A DNA stretch of 64,000 nucleotides from Bretschneidera sinensis (GCA_023935145.1 CM043699.1:145809536-145873535), one strand, 5' to 3'; positions 1 through 11,853 are shown, counted from the stretch's first letter. Made by a program: numbers and translations. The notes: a model not told the origin generated them from the letters alone.

Positions 1-2
1 AA

Positions 3-125
3 GAAGGTAGTGTGGATATGCAGAAGATTCACACCGACGAGAACCTAGCAAATGTTATGACCAAGCCGATCAACATTGACAAGTTTAAATGGTGTAGATC
101 TTCATGTGGTCTAGCAAAAACGTAA
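3..125 (+). pseudogene. C-terminal end of Ty1/copia RNase H (partial)
   Basis: The reading frame is open from the window edge to a TAA at 123-125. It encodes about 40 residues, including KIHTDENLANVMTKP, which matches the conserved C-terminal tail of copia pol (usual form: TxxNPADxxTKP). In family terms this is the end of RNase H, which degrades the RNA strand during reverse transcription. The rest of the element lies left of the window. A polypurine tract and an LTR-like sequence follow within 70 bp, as expected at a copia 3' end. The Asn-Pro-Ala-Asp core is altered to Asn-Leu-Ala-Asn, so the copy is probably inactive. Confident for family, not for lineage. Confidence 0.85.
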
Positions 126-179
126 GCAAGCATGGATTTGGCAAGTGAGGAAGGATGGAAGGATTACGAAAGTGACTTT

Positions 180-190
180 AAGTGGGAGAA
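180..190 (+). other. Polypurine tract of the copia element
   Basis: The purine-rich run AAGTGGGAGAA lies directly before a TGTG LTR start and 55 bp after the pol stop. This is the standard copia position for plus-strand priming. Confidence 0.7.
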
Positions 191-234
191 TGTGATAAGA
201 GATGGCTGTACAGACACTTTCTCCACAACACAAA

Positions 235-405
235 GGCTGTCAATATTAATGGCAAGTTGGTGGAGACAAAGGCTGCCAATATTAATGGTGAGCTGCCAAA
301 ATTAATTAGAGTAGAGCTGCCAACATTAATGGTGAGCTGCCAACATTAATAGTGAGTTACCGACATTAATGGTGAGCTGCTAACATTAATGGTGAGCTGC
401 CAATG
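235..405 (+). repeat. U3 tandem repeat with CATTAATG palindromes
   Basis: Units of roughly 20 bp (core GAGCTGCCAACATTAATGGT) repeat about seven times with variation and spacing changes, ending only a few bases before the TATA box at 411. Exact copies of the 8-bp palindrome CATTAATG lie at 324-331, 364-371 and 384-391, with one-base variants elsewhere. The location in U3 suggests an enhancer-like role; that is inference. Confidence 0.75.
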
Positions 406-527
406 AAGCCTATAAATACTCCTTTGGCTTTCATTTGTAATACACACCAAGAGGAGTATTAGAGAGAGTGTGAGAGTTTTCTTGAGAGTTACTAATTAGA
501 GAGGAAAATTTGTTCCTTCTTTGTAAG

Positions 528-1708
528 TGTAGACTATGGTTTCAACCTAAGAGGGGGGTGAATTGGATTTTTAAAACTTATTGCAGAATTAATACAAGTT
601 TATAAAAACGTATAAGCAACAAACAGTTAAGACAAGTAATGTGCTGTAAATAAAGAGTTTAAGAGTAGATGATGCAAACTCAGATTATAGTGGTTCGGCA
701 ATATCGGATTCGTTCCGACTCTACGTCTACTCTCTTCAAGGAACCTCCTTGAAGTAATCCACTAAGTAACTTAGTCGTACAACTTTACCGGTGTTGTACA
801 AACCTTACAATCCCTTCCTCTCGGAAGCTATCCCATTCCTCTCGGAAGTAATCCCCTTCCTTTCGGAAGTAATCCCTTTACAAAAGATGCTGTAAAGTAA
901 ATGGTAGAGAAACAGCAAATGGAAGCTTATACAACTGAATAATGTCTCTCTTTCAAAGGAAAGCTTGAAGAATGGCTCAATAAGAATATTTCAAAGCTTT
1001 TTGTATTTCAAAGGGTACAACAATTTGATTGTGTAAGATCAACTCTTTTTGAATATATGTAGCACCTTATTAAATGCTCAATAGAATGGGTTTATATAGC
1101 CATCAAATAATATGGCTGTTAGGACTTTAATTTGAAAAAGATTTGCTTTTAAAACATTCAGATTTGGTGTCCAACGGTCATATTTTTGAACTACCAAGCG
1201 ACTGGGTCGTGATACCAGTCGACTGGGTTCTCTTGAAAAATCCAGTTTTCAAGGCTTCTGGGGTACCAGTCGTCTGGTATGTTTCATCCAGTCGATTGGG
1301 GACTTACTGTCCGTTTTACCAGTCGACTGGCATGACTGACCCAGTCGACTGGGGACTTACTGTCCCATATACCAGTCGACTGGCATATGTACCCAGTCGA
1401 CTGGGTTGTCTTCCAACCCAGTTTTCTGTTTTTAATTTAAAACGTTTGTTTAAAAAGATCGTTTTAGAAAACCTTGTGTGTTTGAGCCATTGAACAAGCT
1501 ATTACAATATACAAGTGAGACTTACACTGGTTCTAATATCTTAAACCTATACTAGTTCTTCAGTCTTCACTTGATAGTTTGATTCGGTTTGAGTTCTTGC
1601 ACTTTGATCCTTGGTTGAATGCTTTTGTTGTTTACTACACTTAGTTTGAACTGTTAGAATAATAGCAGTTGTGTTTTGTCATCATTAAAATACGGGTAAG
1701 GGTCAACA
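528..1708 (-). mobile_element. Solo LTR, minus strand, nested in the copia LTR
   Basis: On the minus strand it starts TGTTGACCCTTACCC and ends CCATAGTCTACA. The flanks GTAAG (523-527) and GTAAA (1709-1713) form a 5-bp target duplication with one mismatch. A minus-strand TATA box (tatataaa read on minus) lies at 1091-1098. No internal coding sequence is present, so this is a solo LTR of about 1.18 kb formed by LTR-LTR recombination. The strongly C-rich stretch near the minus-strand 3' end (opposite 541-565) is typical of this kind of plant LTR. The lineage is not known. Confidence 0.75.
1215..1404. repeat. Cluster of CCAGTCGACTGG palindromes in U3
   Basis: The 12-bp perfect palindrome CCAGTCGACTGG occurs at 1215-1226, 1319-1330, 1341-1352, 1372-1383 and 1393-1404. 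One-base variants lie at 1266-1277 and 1288-1299. On the minus strand the cluster is about 115-315 bp upstream of the TATA box at 1091-1098. A candidate set of homodimer binding sites or hairpins; function unknown. Confidence 0.85.
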
Positions 1709-1974
1709 GTAAATAATGTTTTCCCGATTTTGTGAGAGAGTTGTTTCTCCTATTACAATAGAGATTAGACAATTGTTATCTCATTGCAATTAGAGAGAAG
1801 ATGTTGTAATCCCTATTTTATAATAGTGAAATCCTCCTACACTTGCCCGTAGTTTTTTTACCCCAAATTTGTTCGGAGGTTTTTCCACATAAAATATTTA
1901 TGTCCATTTTATCTTTATTTTTCTCATTTCACTTTAGTTGTGTGTTAGCTTCGACACGGTAATTTTTCCTAACA

Positions 1975-2559
1975 TCCAACTTTCAAAGTTCATACACCAA
2001 CTCATGAATTATAGTTGGATCTTTGAGGCCATGGTCCACACTACACGTTCAAAGAGTTTGGCACTACTAAGAGATTTCACTCGGATCTCTAAAGGCATGC
2101 TCGACACCACAGTGGAGAAGTTTTAGTATCAAAGAGGTTAGTAGTTTAAAGATTTTTCCTTGACTATTATTCATTTAAGAACATGCTTTGGTACTCTATC
2201 TTTGAAGTTCACATGTATGTTTATATGTCATCTAGATTATTATTTTTTTTTGTATTTTTCATAGAAATTACATGATTGGATCTGCTTAAACATGAATTTA
2301 TTGTCAAAAAAAAGAAGCCATCGTTAAGTCCAGACCCAACCGATTGGCTCTCTCAAGGACCGTTCAATCATTATGGTTGACTGATCAATCCTTGCCAAAG
2401 ACCAATTGATCCTAATATGGTGGTTAGTTTTTTTATTTTATTTAATATTTTAATGATTTTTTGTTTATTTGTAAACATTTTTCTTTACTAATGTGTTATC
2501 TTGATCTTCGATGATTTTTCTTATTATGTTTAATTATTTTTAGGTTATTCATGAAAAAT
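1975..2559. other. Unassigned repeat-like DNA
   Basis: No coding signal was recognised. It contains GATTGG and GACTGATCAATC-like palindromic fragments near 2330-2420 that recall the palindromic patches in the LTRs, so part of it may be a decayed LTR. Confidence 0.4.
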
Positions 2560-3800
2560 CTTGTGATTGTTTTAATTTTATAACAAATTCTGATATTCGT
2601 TTTGATTCATACTAAATCATGTGATTAACATTGTTAATACCAACGTTAATAATTTTGAGTAAATTAAACAAAATCCAATTTAACATTTTCTTTAAAACAG
2701 TCACATCTCTCTCCACCTCTCCCTTCCCACGAAGCTCGCTCTCTCTCCCTCTTTCTCAGTCGCAGACCGGCCAGCCACCCTTCCTCCTCCTCCTCCTCTT
2801 CTGTCACCGCGCGCTACCCTTCACCCTCAAATAAAGCTTTCTCTGCCAAGATTTTAAATGATAAAACACTTTGGAATCAAGAGAAAATAATTCCACAAAT
2901 ACCATGGAAACAAGACATTTTAAAACAATAAATTAGGACAGAAGCAAATATCAGATGTCCATAAAACATATTTAATTTTCAGCTAAATATGTAAAATCAA
3001 ATTACACACTTTTAGTACCTTCGAACTCTAGAATTCAATAAAAAAAATCAATCTACAAATCTGAAAAATTTAAGTTTCTCAACAGAAATTTCGGGCATGG
3101 GTTTTTAGTTAAACTTATCCAAATGAAAAATTGAAAATGGTGGTGGTCGTGGGTGGTTGTAATGGCGGCTAAAACCTGCTTTCACTAGAGAGGATGTCAT
3201 CGGGAGAGAGATTCAGAGATGAAAAATTTTCAGGAAACAGGGGAAGAGAAAAGGGGAAAAAAGAAAGGAAGAAAGAAAAGGGAAAGGAAAGAAAAAGAAA
3301 AAGAAAGAAGGAAGAATTTATCTCCACATAGCCACGGTTTTGTGTCACCGGAGTTGGGTGGTGATTCACCGGAATTTATGGAAATTTGAAGAGAAAACCT
3401 TGATTTCAAAAATCCTCAAATTAGAGAGAAACTAGCAGTAAGAGAGATAATTGAGAGATTTTTTCTTTGAATTTGGGTAGGTTTAATCAAGGCAAGAAGC
3501 AAGAAGCAAAATTTTGCTTCTTGTAATTCTCAGCAGGTGATTGCGTGAAGAGAGAGAAGAAGAATTTGCAGAGAGAGATAGAGAGAGAGAGAGAGCTCTC
3601 GTGGGAGGGGAGAGATGAGAGAGATTAGTGTTTTAAAAAATAAGTCAAATTACATATGAAACCTGTGATTTTGTCGAATTTCATAATAAATTTAAAATTA
3701 ACATCGTTAACCTTAGTGTTACCAGTATCAACCACAAGATTTAATATGAATCAAAACAAATCTTAAATTTGTTATGAAACTCAGGCAAACCATAGTGTTT
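2560..3800. mobile_element. Element with long terminal inverted repeats
   Basis: The arms at about 2560-2755 and 3570-3800 are inverted copies. Examples: ATAACAAATTC...GTTTTGATTCATACTAAATC on the left against the reverse complement of the right arm, and the CTCTCC/CTCTCCCTTCCCACGA stretch at 2710-2735 against GTGGGAGGGGAGAG at 3600-3614. The roughly 200-bp arms and 0.8-kb unique middle resemble a non-autonomous Mutator-like or fold-back element. The middle (2830-3540) contains a purine-rich segment and no recognisable protein. Target duplication and exact ends could not be fixed by eye. Confidence 0.6.
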
Positions 3801-4689
3801 TATTTTTATTTATTTTTTATTTTTTATGGAATTTAACCTTATTTTTATGAGTCCCATGCATTAAATATTCTCTTTTTTGTAAGCGTTTGGTTAAGAACTT
3901 CATCCAACCTTGACAGGATAACATTGTCCAATAAAAAATGTTGAGTCAATAATCTCTCAAGTTTACATGCATGGGTTCTTTCAATTCGTGGTGATTGATA
4001 TAACTGATGCGTACCCAAATTTTTTTTTTTTATATAAATGTCATTGAATGCTAGTGTGTGGTAAAGAATAATTTAATTAAATAAATAACTATTTTCCTAA
4101 CAACAAGAGGGCTAGCTAGACAAGAGGAAACCTTTAATTCCTTTCTCTATCGTATCCCAATCGTCTGCCTCGATTCTTTCACGGACTAATGATCAAGGAT
4201 TTGGTCCCCAATTATCATTCCTTTTAGTTTTGTGCTAAGATGACACGTCCCTCATAAGCTAAACACAAAAACAGTGAGAACATCGCAAACCCTTTATCCT
4301 TTCATTTATTTTTCTGATTAACAATTTATAAAAATACCAATGATGACATTCGGTTTATCAGCGATGATTTTCAATAAATCAACAATGGTGTTCAATAAAT
4401 TAACAACAACAAAATGACGAAAACCTCGTCGTTAAGAACTTTTAATAAAATTAATGATGAGCATGTTTCCCATGGAGAGAGTCATCCCAAGGACAATGAG
4501 CTTGACCTAATTGATTTTTTTTTTCAAGCAACAATTAATAAATTAGCTATAAATGGAATACTAGTTTAAAACAAAAAGAGAAAAAACATGGCTCTCAGGA
4601 TCACTTCAACATATTAAAACAATAATTACTTGAAGGAAGCATGCTAGTCAAAAAAAAGGGAAACAAGGGAGAAATTTTTGCTTGAGCAG
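3801..4689. other. Unassigned AT-rich DNA
   Basis: No gene or complete repeat was recognised. Short motifs such as CGTCGTTAAG near 4430 and GTCGTCGCTG at 5812 recall subterminal repeats of CACTA-type transposons, but no ends were found. Confidence 0.3.
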
Positions 4690-5791
4690 AGCACAAACCG
4701 ATAAAACCCAGAGGTGGAGCCGATTGGTTCAACCTTTAGACCGATCGAGCCCGATTTAGGGCCAATCGACTCTGTTATGTCAAGTGAAGAAAATTAAACA
4801 GAATTTGTAGTAAATTTCTATTTCTTAATTAATAAAATGATACTTCTTAAAAGAGGTGATTTATTTCATAAAATCATGAATTTAAACTACATAGTATTCA
4901 TATTTCATGATATACAAGACTAATTTCTACATAACTCTAAAACATGTTAGTCATCATGGGAATCATCTCATAGCATAAAAATAATAACCATGATTTAGAT
5001 TGAAATGATGTGCTACTAACCTTTTACAATGACTTAGGATTTCCATATCTAGGAGTGTGCAACTGCCCTTAAAGATACTTTGCTCCCTTTGGAATGGACG
5101 GACCTTTGAACCTTGACTTCGTTCTTGAAATATAACCAATTACAAATGATTTTGGATTTAGCTAGTAGGATGTGTGCAAGGGTGTGGTGTTTGAAAACCC
5201 AACCTATTACAAAATAAGTTATTCCTAGAGTATTTCCCCAAAGAAAACAAAAGAAATTTAGTAGAGTTTCAGCAGGGTAGGTGAAGAATGTGTGTAGGTG
5301 TTCGAATATGAGGGAGGTATTTATAGGATGAATGGGAGACAAAGAAATGAATTGGATTTCTGGGTGGCTAAATGGGTTTTTGGGGGCTGTTACAAAATTG
5401 ATTACGGAACTGATATGTTTGCCATTGAAAGCTGAATCTTGCTGATAGAGTTCTAGCATGAAGCTGCTATCTAGTAACGGCTTTGAACCGATCGGTTCAG
5501 TCAATGGGTTGATCGTCCCATTGACTAAACCAATCGACTCAAGCTCTTAGTCAATTGGTTCAATGAATCGAGATAGTTTTTGGGTTGGGTTTTCGGTTTT
5601 AAATGCAGGTTTTAGGCTTAGTTTTATTTTTTTATTTTGGGGGCCTTAGGTTGGGTTTTTAAATAGTTCTTCTTCAAAATAAAGCCTCGATTATCGTTTT
5701 CTCTAAATCCAAGTATTTTCGGAGCAAATTCTCATCACCAAGCTTTACACATGACCCATTCTAAGATTTGAAATGAAATTGGGTATCTACA
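4690..5791 (-). mobile_element. LTR remnant, minus strand
   Basis: Read on the minus strand it begins TGTAGATACCCAATTTC at 5791, a common Ty3/gypsy LTR start. A TATA box (TATAAATA on minus) lies opposite 5319-5326. Palindromes occupy the stretch between the LTR start and the TATA box. The lower-coordinate end is not resolved; 4690 is an estimate. It interrupts a gag fragment lying just above 5792, so it inserted after that element. Confidence 0.5.
5485..5526. repeat. Perfect palindrome plus stem-loop in U3
   Basis: GAACCGATCGGTTC (5485-5498) is a perfect 14-bp palindrome. Next to it AGTCAATGGG (5499-5508) and CCCATTGACT (5517-5526) form a perfect 10-bp stem with an 8-base loop. The pair sits about 160-200 bp upstream of the minus-strand TATA box. 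Confidence 0.85.
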
Positions 5792-5799
5792 TTATCACT

Positions 5800-6100
5800 G
5801 ATGATAACTAGTCGTCGCTGATTTGCCATTGCTCATAATTATTTTTCTTCTAATGTTCAGGCTCATTAGCTTTTCTATAAAGAGAGTTTCCTATGAAGTT
5901 GGAACAAAGAGTCTGGGAGCGACGAGCTCTCGGTGTTTGTCACAGATTTGTTGAAATTCTCTACGACTCGCTGAGAGTTAATACCTTCTTTTGCGACCTT
6001 CACAAAAGGTGGAGTAATTTGTTCATTAGGGTTTTTCTAGAGTGTGCCTCTACTATTGGCAACGGTAGGGTGCTTCGTGGTGTTCTTGGGTGGCATCATT
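5800..6100 (-). pseudogene. N-terminal gag fragment of a Ty3/gypsy element
   Basis: Just inside the primer-binding site the minus strand opens with MPPKNTTKHPTVANSRG, a basic, proline-rich start like many gypsy gag proteins. It decays within about 100 codons and is cut off by the LTR starting at 5791. Assigned mainly from its place after the LTR and primer-binding site; the protein itself is too short and degraded to classify. Confidence 0.45.
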
Positions 6101-6115
6101 TCACAAATGAAATTT

Positions 6116-6138
6116 GTCATTCTCACCGACAACACCAA
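6116..6138 (-). other. Primer-binding site of the 6.1-6.8 kb LTR element
   Basis: The minus strand reads TTGGTGTTGTCGGTGAGAAT, two bases after the LTR end. It resembles the TTGGCGCCGTCTGTGGGAA primer-binding site of many plant gypsy elements, with several C-to-T type changes. Confidence 0.55.
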
Positions 6139-6140
6139 TG

Positions 6141-6828
6141 TGTTGATACCAAAATTCGAGTTATCAGTCACACAAACATTTACACACACAAGATCAAGAA
6201 AACCCTAAAAGTCGCTCAGAGTTTGCATCTTTAGGAAGACTCTTCGATGTCTAAGTTAAAGATCTTAACTCAAGAAATTTAGAGAATTGAGAGAGCAAAA
6301 GTATAATAAGATACTTATTCTATGGTTGGAGTTCCCTGTATATAGTGAAATGGTCAAAATCCCTTTAGGAAATTAAGTGAATCCCTCGAGAGCTCTAATT
6401 TCTTATTATGATGGAACTAGAGTTCCTATTTCGACTACGGTTTTGGGACATAATTACTTTTCTATATCTAGGTAGAAAATACATTTTTGTCCCTAAATAG
6501 GAAATTACAGTCTCCCCTAAGTGCCACATGTTGTCTTACGATTGGTTGGCGTCCTTGAGACAGAAAATTATCTATTTATTCTTGGTATGTGCAACATGCT
6601 AGCCGTGGAGGAATTTTAACCTACATATACCATGTTTGGTTATCAAATTTAAGCTGGTCAGTACCAATCATGACGTAAATTTAAGCCACATTGACTTAAA
6701 GTCGAGTCTCCAAACCTGGCCATAAGATATAATCAAAAGTTTCAAAAACCATGTTGAGCCCAAGTGATAATTTTACTTAAGAAAATTTTAGAACCCATTA
6801 TTGTCAATTAAATTTGTTCTCGCTAACA
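6141..6828 (-). mobile_element. 5' LTR of a minus-strand gypsy element
   Basis: On the minus strand it starts TGTTAGCGAGAAC and ends TTTTGGTATCAACA, about 690 bp. A TATA motif (ctatata on minus) lies opposite 6339-6345. Upstream of it are AGAGCTCT (6389-6396) and the stem GGAACT/AGTTCC (6413-6426). A primer-binding-site-like sequence follows at once, so this is a 5' LTR rather than a solo LTR. Flanks (CAATG, TAAGG) are not a clean duplication. Confidence 0.6.
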
Positions 6829-8313
6829 TAAGGTTATAGTGTTGTGATCATAACATTTATCTAGATCATACTAACACTATGATCTAAGACATATAAATGC
6901 AAATCCACCAAAGCACCAACGACTTTTGTTGGGTTCTATTTATTGGGGAGGGGCAATAGAACCTAATTATATATCTTTTCCTTCAATGGCTGCTAGCTAG
7001 CTTGGCTCCAACCACTAGTTATATATGCCTGTTGGCCCATGCCATGGTTGGAGGCAAGATCATGAATCATGTGGCCACAATTTTGGAATATGTTGGCCAT
7101 TATGCTCTACAATACAACAAGGGTTTTGGTTTAATGTTTTAAATTAAACTAGATTAACTATCATGAGTGGTCTGCAATTGCACCAATATTAGGCTGTAAA
7201 ATTAATATTCATGTACTACTAAACTTGATAAGATTTGGCCTCAGTTCTTACCCTCTCTAATTTTTTTAGACATGCACATAATATGAACCATCCATATTTT
7301 ATCATTAAGACATTTTCTTATGAGAATGTGAGTTTCATATAATTCTTCATCAGTTTTTTTATTATATTATTTTCCTAAAAGATAAACAAAATAAATAAAA
7401 GACTAAAGCTAAATCCATCTTTATAGTCCATTGTGTATAAATTCTATTGAGTTTCATAATATCTTATTTTATTATTCTATTATTTTAACACCTTAGCATT
7501 CATTTGAAGTCTATCTAAATTTAAGATTATTTGAGACTTTTGAACATAAAACGAACAAATTATGTATATAAAAAAGGACATATTGCATGTAAACCCTTTG
7601 TCTTTCCTGAACATAGCATGAAAACTATTTCACTCTCAAATGAGCCAATTCAGTCACTTTCCTCATATTTACACTTATTCAGTACCACTTGACATTTGTT
7701 TTAGTAAAATCATCATTAGTTTAATATTTAAGAGACAAAAAAATTATCTTTGTTTATTTTTTTTATTTTTATTTTAAATTTCTCATGTCAAAATGACAAA
7801 ATAATGAACCAGAAGGGTCTTTCAAGATATGTGACAGAAAGTGCACTGTCTGTGCATTCTTTCTCATCGAATTGAAGTCCTTTTTGATCTATCAACCTTT
7901 CAGTTCATTTATTCTGAAAATTAGGAAACTACTGTGAACAGTATTTTAAAAAAAGAAATTGTTTGAAGTTGTAGAGAGTGAAACTGCTACAACTACAAAT
8001 CCGGCAAAAAAGTAAAAAGAGTCGCCAGTAAAGAATCAAAAGATTTTATTAATTTTTCGAATTTAAGATATGAATGTGAGAGAAGAATTTGATTACAACT
8101 GATGTGTTTGGCTGTTAAGAAAGTATAAGAATTATTCCACTTTCTTTCTCTCTCTAATTTTCTGCTCTTGCCTTTGTTTTCTTTTTTTTCTTTGAATCCC
8201 CCAAAAGTGAGACCTGCAAGTCCTTTAATAGGCTTAAGAAGTAATTGCTTGTGAGCTGAAATTTTTGTTAAGCTCCTCAACTGACTCGAGCCCTTGACAG
8301 GAGAGTTTGTTAT
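6829..8313. other. Unassigned AT-rich DNA
   Basis: No coding region was recognised. A short inverted repeat around 6835-6895 (atagtgtt/aacactat) could be a MITE fragment. The part from about 7980 to 8300 looks LTR-like on the minus strand, but no ends were found. Confidence 0.35.
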
Positions 8314-9008
8314 TGTTGATGTTTTTTAAAAATAAACTTGGATTTAAGCTTGGGATGTTTTAAAAAAATCAAAGGAAATGAGAAGAGAAAACTAAAATCA
8401 AGTTGTGAATTAAATGAGTCCATTAAGTCGATCGAATGATTGATTCAGTTAATCGAATGGAAAGCAAAAATTCTATGTTAATTGTTCAGTCACCTGAACA
8501 AATGATCCACTTGACTGAATGTTTGAAAAAATTGAATTTTCTGAACGTTAAATGACAGTTGCTCATGAACTGAAGTGTCTTTTGAAAATAGACACTCAAT
8601 TATTTCAGTTTATTACTGAATCAATGTGTCTCTAATGGAAAGACATTAATTAAACACTATAAAAAAAGTGTTTAACTGTCATAATTTACAGAATTCAGAT
8701 TTCTTTTCTTATTCTTCTTCTCATTCTCTAAAAACATTGATCATCTTATGTTTAAAAATCTTTAAAATTTCCAAACAAAATGTTCTTCATCCATAAACTC
8801 ATAGAAGTTGTCGTGGGTTGTTTTTCATGAGTGCAAAGTGCATAATAATAATATCATTGTATCTTAGAGGAAATTCGCTGGAAACCTTCTTGCACCGGTG
8901 ATGAGCAAATTAAACCTTAAGGAAAGCGACATGGTCATGTCTTGAAACCATTTCTTTTATTCTCTTTTAATCTTTATGGTAAACAACCCTAAAAAAATTC
9001 CCCCAACA
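8314..9008 (+). repeat. 5' LTR of the gag-only element
   Basis: Begins TGTTGATG and ends CCCCCAACA. The TATA box TATAAAA (8658-8664) overlaps a 7-bp inverted repeat, AAACACT (8652-8658) and AGTGTTT (8667-8673). Degenerate GATTCAGTTAATCGAATG-type palindromes lie at about 8410-8520, upstream of the TATA box. Confidence 0.75.
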
Positions 9009-9199
9009 ATCTTCAAGTTTAATTAATTACTTTTTTTTAATCAAAATGACTACTTTTTTGAGTTTCCTAGGAGATATGGTGTTGGACTTCATAAGTTAGA
9101 GTGTTTCGTTGGAGGAGATTTTAATCGAAGCAAAAGAAATTGTTCTTTATCCTGACATCACTGCGTGTTTATTATATTATCACTACACCAAGGCCGAAA

Positions 9200-9880
9200 C
9201 CTAAAGAAAATGAGACAATTGCTCAAACTCGTGATAGACAAAAATAGGATCAAGATGATGATATATGCAAGGGTCATATTCTGAATGTGCTGTCCAACAC
9301 TTTGTTTGATGCTTACTACAATGTCAAGACTACAAAGGAGTTGTGGGATTCATTAGAAGCAAGGTACAAGAAAGAAGATGCTGAAGTTAAGCGATTTATT
9401 ATTACAAAATTTAACTCTTACAAAATGGTTGATACTCGTTCCATTATGGATCAGTTTAGTGAAATAAAAACTATACTAGATCAATTTTCTCAACATAAAC
9501 TGAAAATGGATGAGACCATAATGGTCACAACCATTACAGACAAACTGTCTCCACTTTAGAAAAAATTTAGAAGTTGTTTGAAGCACCAAAAGGAAGATCT
9601 GACTCTTGAAGAGTTAGGCAATTATATTCAAATTGAGGAGGATTTACGGAAAGAAGGAAAAGAAGAAGCCCTCTCCAATATTAATTCGGTAAAGGAAGAA
9701 GAGACTTCAAAAGAAATCTCTCAAGATTCTCACAAGAGAAAGAATCCTTCAACCAATTCTGATAAGAATAACAAGAAGACAAAGGGTGCTTATTTCTATT
9801 ATGGGAAACTATGACACTTCAAGAAAGATTTTCAAGTGCTAAAGAAAAAGAGCAAAGCACAACAAGAGCTTGTCGCTTAA
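9200..9880 (+). pseudogene. Copia-type gag with in-frame stops
   Basis: One frame runs from about 9200 to a TAA at 9878-9880, broken by stops at about 9247, 9557-9559 and 9812-9814. The segment TTKELWDSLEARYKKED is typical of the copia gag (UBN2/DUF4219 type) that packages RNA in the virus-like particle. Near the end GAYFYYGKL...HFKKDF is a zinc knuckle (CxxCxxxxHxxxxC) in which the cysteines have been replaced by other residues. No pol frame follows. The copy cannot make a normal capsid protein. Confidence 0.8.
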
Positions 9881-11101
9881 GACTGATAAGAATGTATAAG
9901 GTCTAAAGGAGGAGTGTTTGTTAGTACTTAAATGTATGAGATTATATTTAAGTGAATGAGAGAATGTTTGAACAAAAAGTTAATAATAAAAGTACTATTT
10001 ATATTTGTATTATTGATTATTCAATTTACTTTGGCATATTTTTTGAAATTCATGTTTAATTCGATTTATAATGATATATGATTTTTATATGTTATCAAAA
10101 GGTGTGTTATAATTACAAAAGCTGTATTATTTTCTAGTAGTGTTATATATGTAAGAGGTAAACATATATATTGAAGCATTTCTTAAGACAAGTGTGAATT
10201 CTCAAATAAGTCTTGAGAAGACCTTTAGTATGTTTTGGTTAGTACTTGATTTAGAATCAGATGTATTCTTGTGGTAGAAATTTACAAGAATATAAATCTC
10301 AAAAAGTTACTTATGGTAAAATCCAGTTTGGATGATAATATCACTTGGACTAGTGATATGAATATATGCTACAGTGAGTATTGTACAATGGTATAAACAC
10401 CAAGTTAACACTGAGCATAATAATGAATTACAAGTGAGCAAAGTCAAGTAGTTATAAGTGACAGAAAAATATTACTTATGGTGGGGATGAGTCTGAGTGT
10501 AACTGCGATTGGTATTATGTACGCAATGCACTACAATAAATTATCTTGTGCATATAGCCAAGTATAAAATTTATAGACGTTAACCAAGTTTTTAGCTAGC
10601 AAATGATAAAAATTTATAAGAGATGGGGATCAAGCCCATATAATTAATCACACATGATGGAATCTCTACTCAAAACTTACTATCCATAAGTCTTGAGTTC
10701 AATGAGACAAAGTACATCATCAATTGTGATTGCAAACACGTACAGTAAATATTCCATCCCAGGAGAAAGGTGTTTGGAAACCGTAGTGATGAAATGAGAG
10801 GTGAAGTTTAAGTTCTTAATAAGGCTTATAAAAGTTTTCTTTGGTATGTTTAACTATGGAACATACTTGATAAGCTTACCTAGTGAGTGTGAAATGTGGT
10901 CACTTCTGTTGAGTTCAAAGGCTTGACTATAGAGCACTCATGACATAAGATACATGACACAAGGTCTGTAAAAGTATCGGCAATTTTTTTGGCAAATTCT
11001 AGGAAGAAAAGTCTCATGTGTGAGACATGTCCGATTTAATAAATAGGATTTGTGGTTCAAAATATTATACTACCACATTTTCTGCTTAAGGTTAATGTGT
11101 T
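9881..11101. other. Non-coding interior of the gag-only element
   Basis: About 1.2 kb with no recognisable pol motif and dense stops in all frames. This is where protease-integrase-RT would lie in an autonomous copia element. Confidence 0.5.
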
Positions 11102-11853
11102 TTCACTAAGGCTCCATTTGTTTTGCAGGAAAATCATAGGCGTAAAACACTTGCAGTGTAAAATGTTATTTTCAGTGTGTTTGGTAGATGTAAATTAATT
11201 TCGTCGTAAAATTAGTTTTACACCATAAGATATAGAAAACAACTTCTTCCTTTTTTGGCCGTAAGTTGATTTACATAAGGAAACGAAAACCAAAATATCT
11301 TTCCCTACTCGTCATTTCTCTCTTGCCATATATAATAAATTTACTTTATCAGTCTCTCTCTACAGTGTAATAGGTACATTTTTCATTGTATATAATATGT
11401 TAGTTTTTTAATATTTATACATATATTGATTTTTAGATATATAATATGACCTATTATTAATTTGATATTTAATTTATTTATTAGATCCAAGAAAATAATA
11501 ATTTATTTGGTATTTGATTTATAATTTTTAAGGTTATAAATTCTCTTTTATTATTATTTATGCATTTATTATATTCACATGCACATGATTCTTTAAACGA
11601 TATTATTTTTCATAAGTATCTTGTTTAAATATAATATTATTTCTACAATTAATTTATTTTCAATCAAGTAATTTCCTTTAATTCCAAACAAAGGAATGTA
11701 AAATAGGGTCATTTTCAAAGTCTTTTTCAGTTGTATAACCAAACAACAGAAAATTATAGGAAAATATTGATTTTCCATGTAAAAGGTTTTACAGTGTAAA
11801 ATCAATTATGACGTAAATTATTTTACGAGAAAAAAAAATGGAGTCTGAGTGAA
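11102..11853. mobile_element. MITE-like inverted-repeat element
   Basis: The left end TTCACTAAGGCTCCATTTG matches the reverse complement of the right end, TTCACTCAGACTCCATTTT, at most positions. Both sub-terminal regions are rich in GTAAAA motifs in opposite orientations. About 750 bp with no coding content. The GGCTCCATTTGTTT-type terminus is common in plant hAT/Mutator-derived MITEs. The target duplication is unclear. Confidence 0.55.

Larger units (their letters stand above)
191..1974 (+). mobile_element. 3' LTR of copia element, interrupted by a solo LTR
   Basis: The LTR starts TGTGATAAGAG right after the polypurine tract and probably ends CCTAACA near 1974. It has a TATA box, TATAAATA, at 411-418, just after a short tandem repeat. 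The sequence is interrupted at 528-1708 by an unrelated minus-strand solo LTR; without it the LTR is about 600 bp. The right end is inferred only from the TG...CA rule, because the partner 5' LTR is outside the window. Confidence 0.6.

Noticed and set aside
1200..1410. CRISPR-like array of spaced palindromes
   Set aside because: Irregular spacing, no Cas genes, plant retroelement context; it is an LTR U3 region.
5049..5504. 151-codon frame on the minus strand
   Set aside because: Lies within an LTR across the TATA box and palindromes; no protein family features.
5893..6234. 113-codon plus-strand frame
   Set aside because: Overlaps the primer-binding site and LTR end of a minus-strand gypsy element; no family features.
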